Positions 62,969 to 64,000 of a stretch of DNA of 64,000 bases are shown piece after piece. The notes under the pieces are model-generated. The model ran no database searches. It was not told the origin of the DNA and worked only from the letters and a program-made list of their open reading frames with translations. This DNA is from Chitinophaga rupis (GTDB taxonomy: Bacteria > Bacteroidota > Bacteroidia > Chitinophagales > Chitinophagaceae). Both the position numbers and the translations under genes were made by a program. Position 1 is the first letter of the stretch; each line of letters opens with the position of its first letter. The stretch is taken from contig NZ_FOBB01000003.1 in the NCBI RefSeq assembly GCF_900109685.1, forward strand, positions 124,001 through 188,000, read 5' to 3'.

Positions 62969-64000
62969 TTACAGGGCTTTTACAACCGGTTTAGTATTAA
63001 AGTTGCTCACCTTTCTGAACACGGCTTCTACCGGCTTTCCTTTCAGCAGGCTGCTTACCCCGTTATTGGCTATTGCCTGCTGCAGCAGGGGCAGCACCTC
63101 GCGGTAAGCCGCCAGCGTATGCGCAATATCTGCATCCGTGTGGGTGAAGCACATGTTATGAAAACCGGACCACAGGATGCCTCTTTTAAATAGCTCCTGC
63201 TGTACAAATGATTTCATGTGCAGCGGATCCTGGCCAGGTGCATTGAAGCTTACCAGTGAGCGGCAATCGTAGCCGGTGCAGCTGGTATACTGCTGCATGC
63301 CTGTTTCTGCTGCTACCTGGTTATAGCCTTCCCGCAGCAGCTTACCTTTTGCTGCAAGCACCGCAGGCACATTCTGATCTATCATTTCCTGTATGGTGGC
63401 TACTGCTGCGGCCAATGACAGGGCTTCACCACCAAACGTGGTAAAGAAGAACACTTCTTCATTAAACAACTGCATCACCTCTTTACGGCCTGTTAACAGG
63501 GAAATGGGCATGCCATTGGCAAAAGCTTTGGAATAGCAGGCCAGGTCGGCTTTTACGCCAAAGTATTCCTGCGCGCCGCCTACAGCTATCCTGAAGCCGG
63601 TCCACATTTCATCAAAGATCAGCAGGGTGCCGTTGGCTTCACAAACGGCTTTCAGCTGTTGCAGGAAATTATCTTTAGGAGCTGCAAATACAAAGGGTTC
63701 CAGTATTACGCAAGCTGTATCTGCATCCAGCGCCTGCTTTACAGATTCAATATCGTTGTATTCAAAGGTGGCGCTGAGCGCGGCTATTTCTTCAGGGATG
63801 CCGCTGTTACGGCTTGTAACGGAAATGTACCAGTCGTGCCAGCCATGGTAGCCGCAGCAAAGCACTTTCTTTCTGCCGGTAAAGGCACGAGCTACGCGTA
63901 TAGCCGCACTGGTTACATCAGCCCCGGTTTTGCTGATACGGATGGCTTCTGCGTTGGGTATAACCCGGTGCACCAGCTCTGCCAGCGTTACTTCCAGCTC
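62969..64000 (-). CDS. Class III aminotransferase (glutamate-1-semialdehyde aminomutase-like), 5' end outside window
   Basis: A PLP-dependent class III aminotransferase, 343 codons seen. The frame is open at the window end: the codons before the first candidate start still encode a plausible family sequence (ELEVTLAELVHRVIPNAEAI), so the gene continues upstream. The core shows GYHGWHDWYI, LIFDEMWTGFRI (the PLP-binding Asp) and CYSKAFANGMPISLLTG with the Schiff-base Lys. It has the aminomutase kind of fold, but in a sugar-acid operon it is more likely to aminate a keto sugar. Confidence 0.85.
   Translation of the reverse strand, partial: ELEVTLAELVHRVIPNAEAIRISKTGADVTSAAIRVARAFTGRKKVLCCGYHGWHDWYISVTSRNSGIPEEIAALSATFEYNDIESVKQALDADTACVILEPFVFAAPKDNFLQQLKAVCEANGTLLIFDEMWTGFRIAVGGAQEYFGVKADLACYSKAFANGMPISLLTGRKEVMQLFNEEVFFFTTFGGEALSLAAAVATIQEMIDQNVPAVLAAKGKLLREGYNQVAAETGMQQYTSCTGYDCRSLVSFNAPGQDPLHMKSFVQQELFKRGILWSGFHNMCFTHTDADIAHTLAAYREVLPLLQQAIANNGVSSLLKGKPVEAVFRKVSNFNTKPVVKAL

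Overview
The window is a Bacteroidota chromosome segment, most likely from the Chitinophagaceae. The evidence is two SusC/SusD systems driven by FecI/FecR sigma/anti-sigma pairs, promoters with the Bacteroidota -7 motif TAnnTTTG, a TPR-type HisKA_2 kinase paired with a sigma-54 response regulator, and long SusC proteins with N-terminal STN domains. The family assignment is an inference from gene style. No rRNA, tRNA, CRISPR array, transposase or prophage gene was seen, and no stretch over 300 bases lacks a gene.

Region 1 (1-10.9 kb) is a glycan-uptake locus. A GH127-type beta-L-arabinofuranosidase, cut by the window edge, diverges from a sigma factor, FecR, SusC, SusD and a secreted FAD-dependent oxidoreductase, closed by a strong bidirectional terminator. 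Between fecR and susC a minus-strand terminator and a minus-strand -7 box frame a possible antisense small RNA of about 105 nt. Region 2 (11-22 kb) has a cupin, two unrelated alpha/beta hydrolases, a kinase/sigma-54 regulator pair, a VOC protein, an FtsX-type permease and a 56-residue lanthipeptide-like precursor with no modifying enzymes nearby. Region 3 (22.3-33.6 kb) has a GH43 lipoprotein, several unrecognised genes (including one with a Gly/Cys/Ser tail), an S41 peptidase, a geranylgeranyl-reductase-like flavoprotein and a Nudix-derived regulator with a perfect 10-3-10 palindrome upstream.

Region 4 (33.6-46 kb) has a multidomain ThuA/sugar-dehydrogenase/cytochrome c protein, an M1 peptidase, a LacI regulator with a GH67 alpha-glucuronidase and an SDR (a hexuronate module), a collapsed susC-susD remnant in front of an intact terminator, and a Crp/Fnr regulator next to a VOC gene that carries an FNR-like site. 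Region 5 (45.6-50.8 kb) has outer-membrane barrels, a small membrane protein, and an ECF sigma factor with its overlapping partner.

Region 6 (50.7-59.5 kb) is a second Sus locus with a GH110-like beta-helix enzyme, SusD, SusC and FecR, and a divergent FecI. Region 7 (59.4-64 kb) is a tight minus-strand operon: class III aminotransferase (cut by the edge), SDR, KdsC-like phosphatase, NeuB-like synthase lacking its C-terminal SAF domain, a fatty-acid-hydroxylase/sterol-desaturase protein and an SMR membrane protein. It looks like a surface sugar-acid or lipid modification pathway that continues beyond the window.

Taken together, regions 1, 3, 4 and 6 suggest a plant-glycan generalist handling arabinosides, glucuronoxylan and alpha-galactosides. 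Each module has its own regulator (ECF, LacI or Nudix type).
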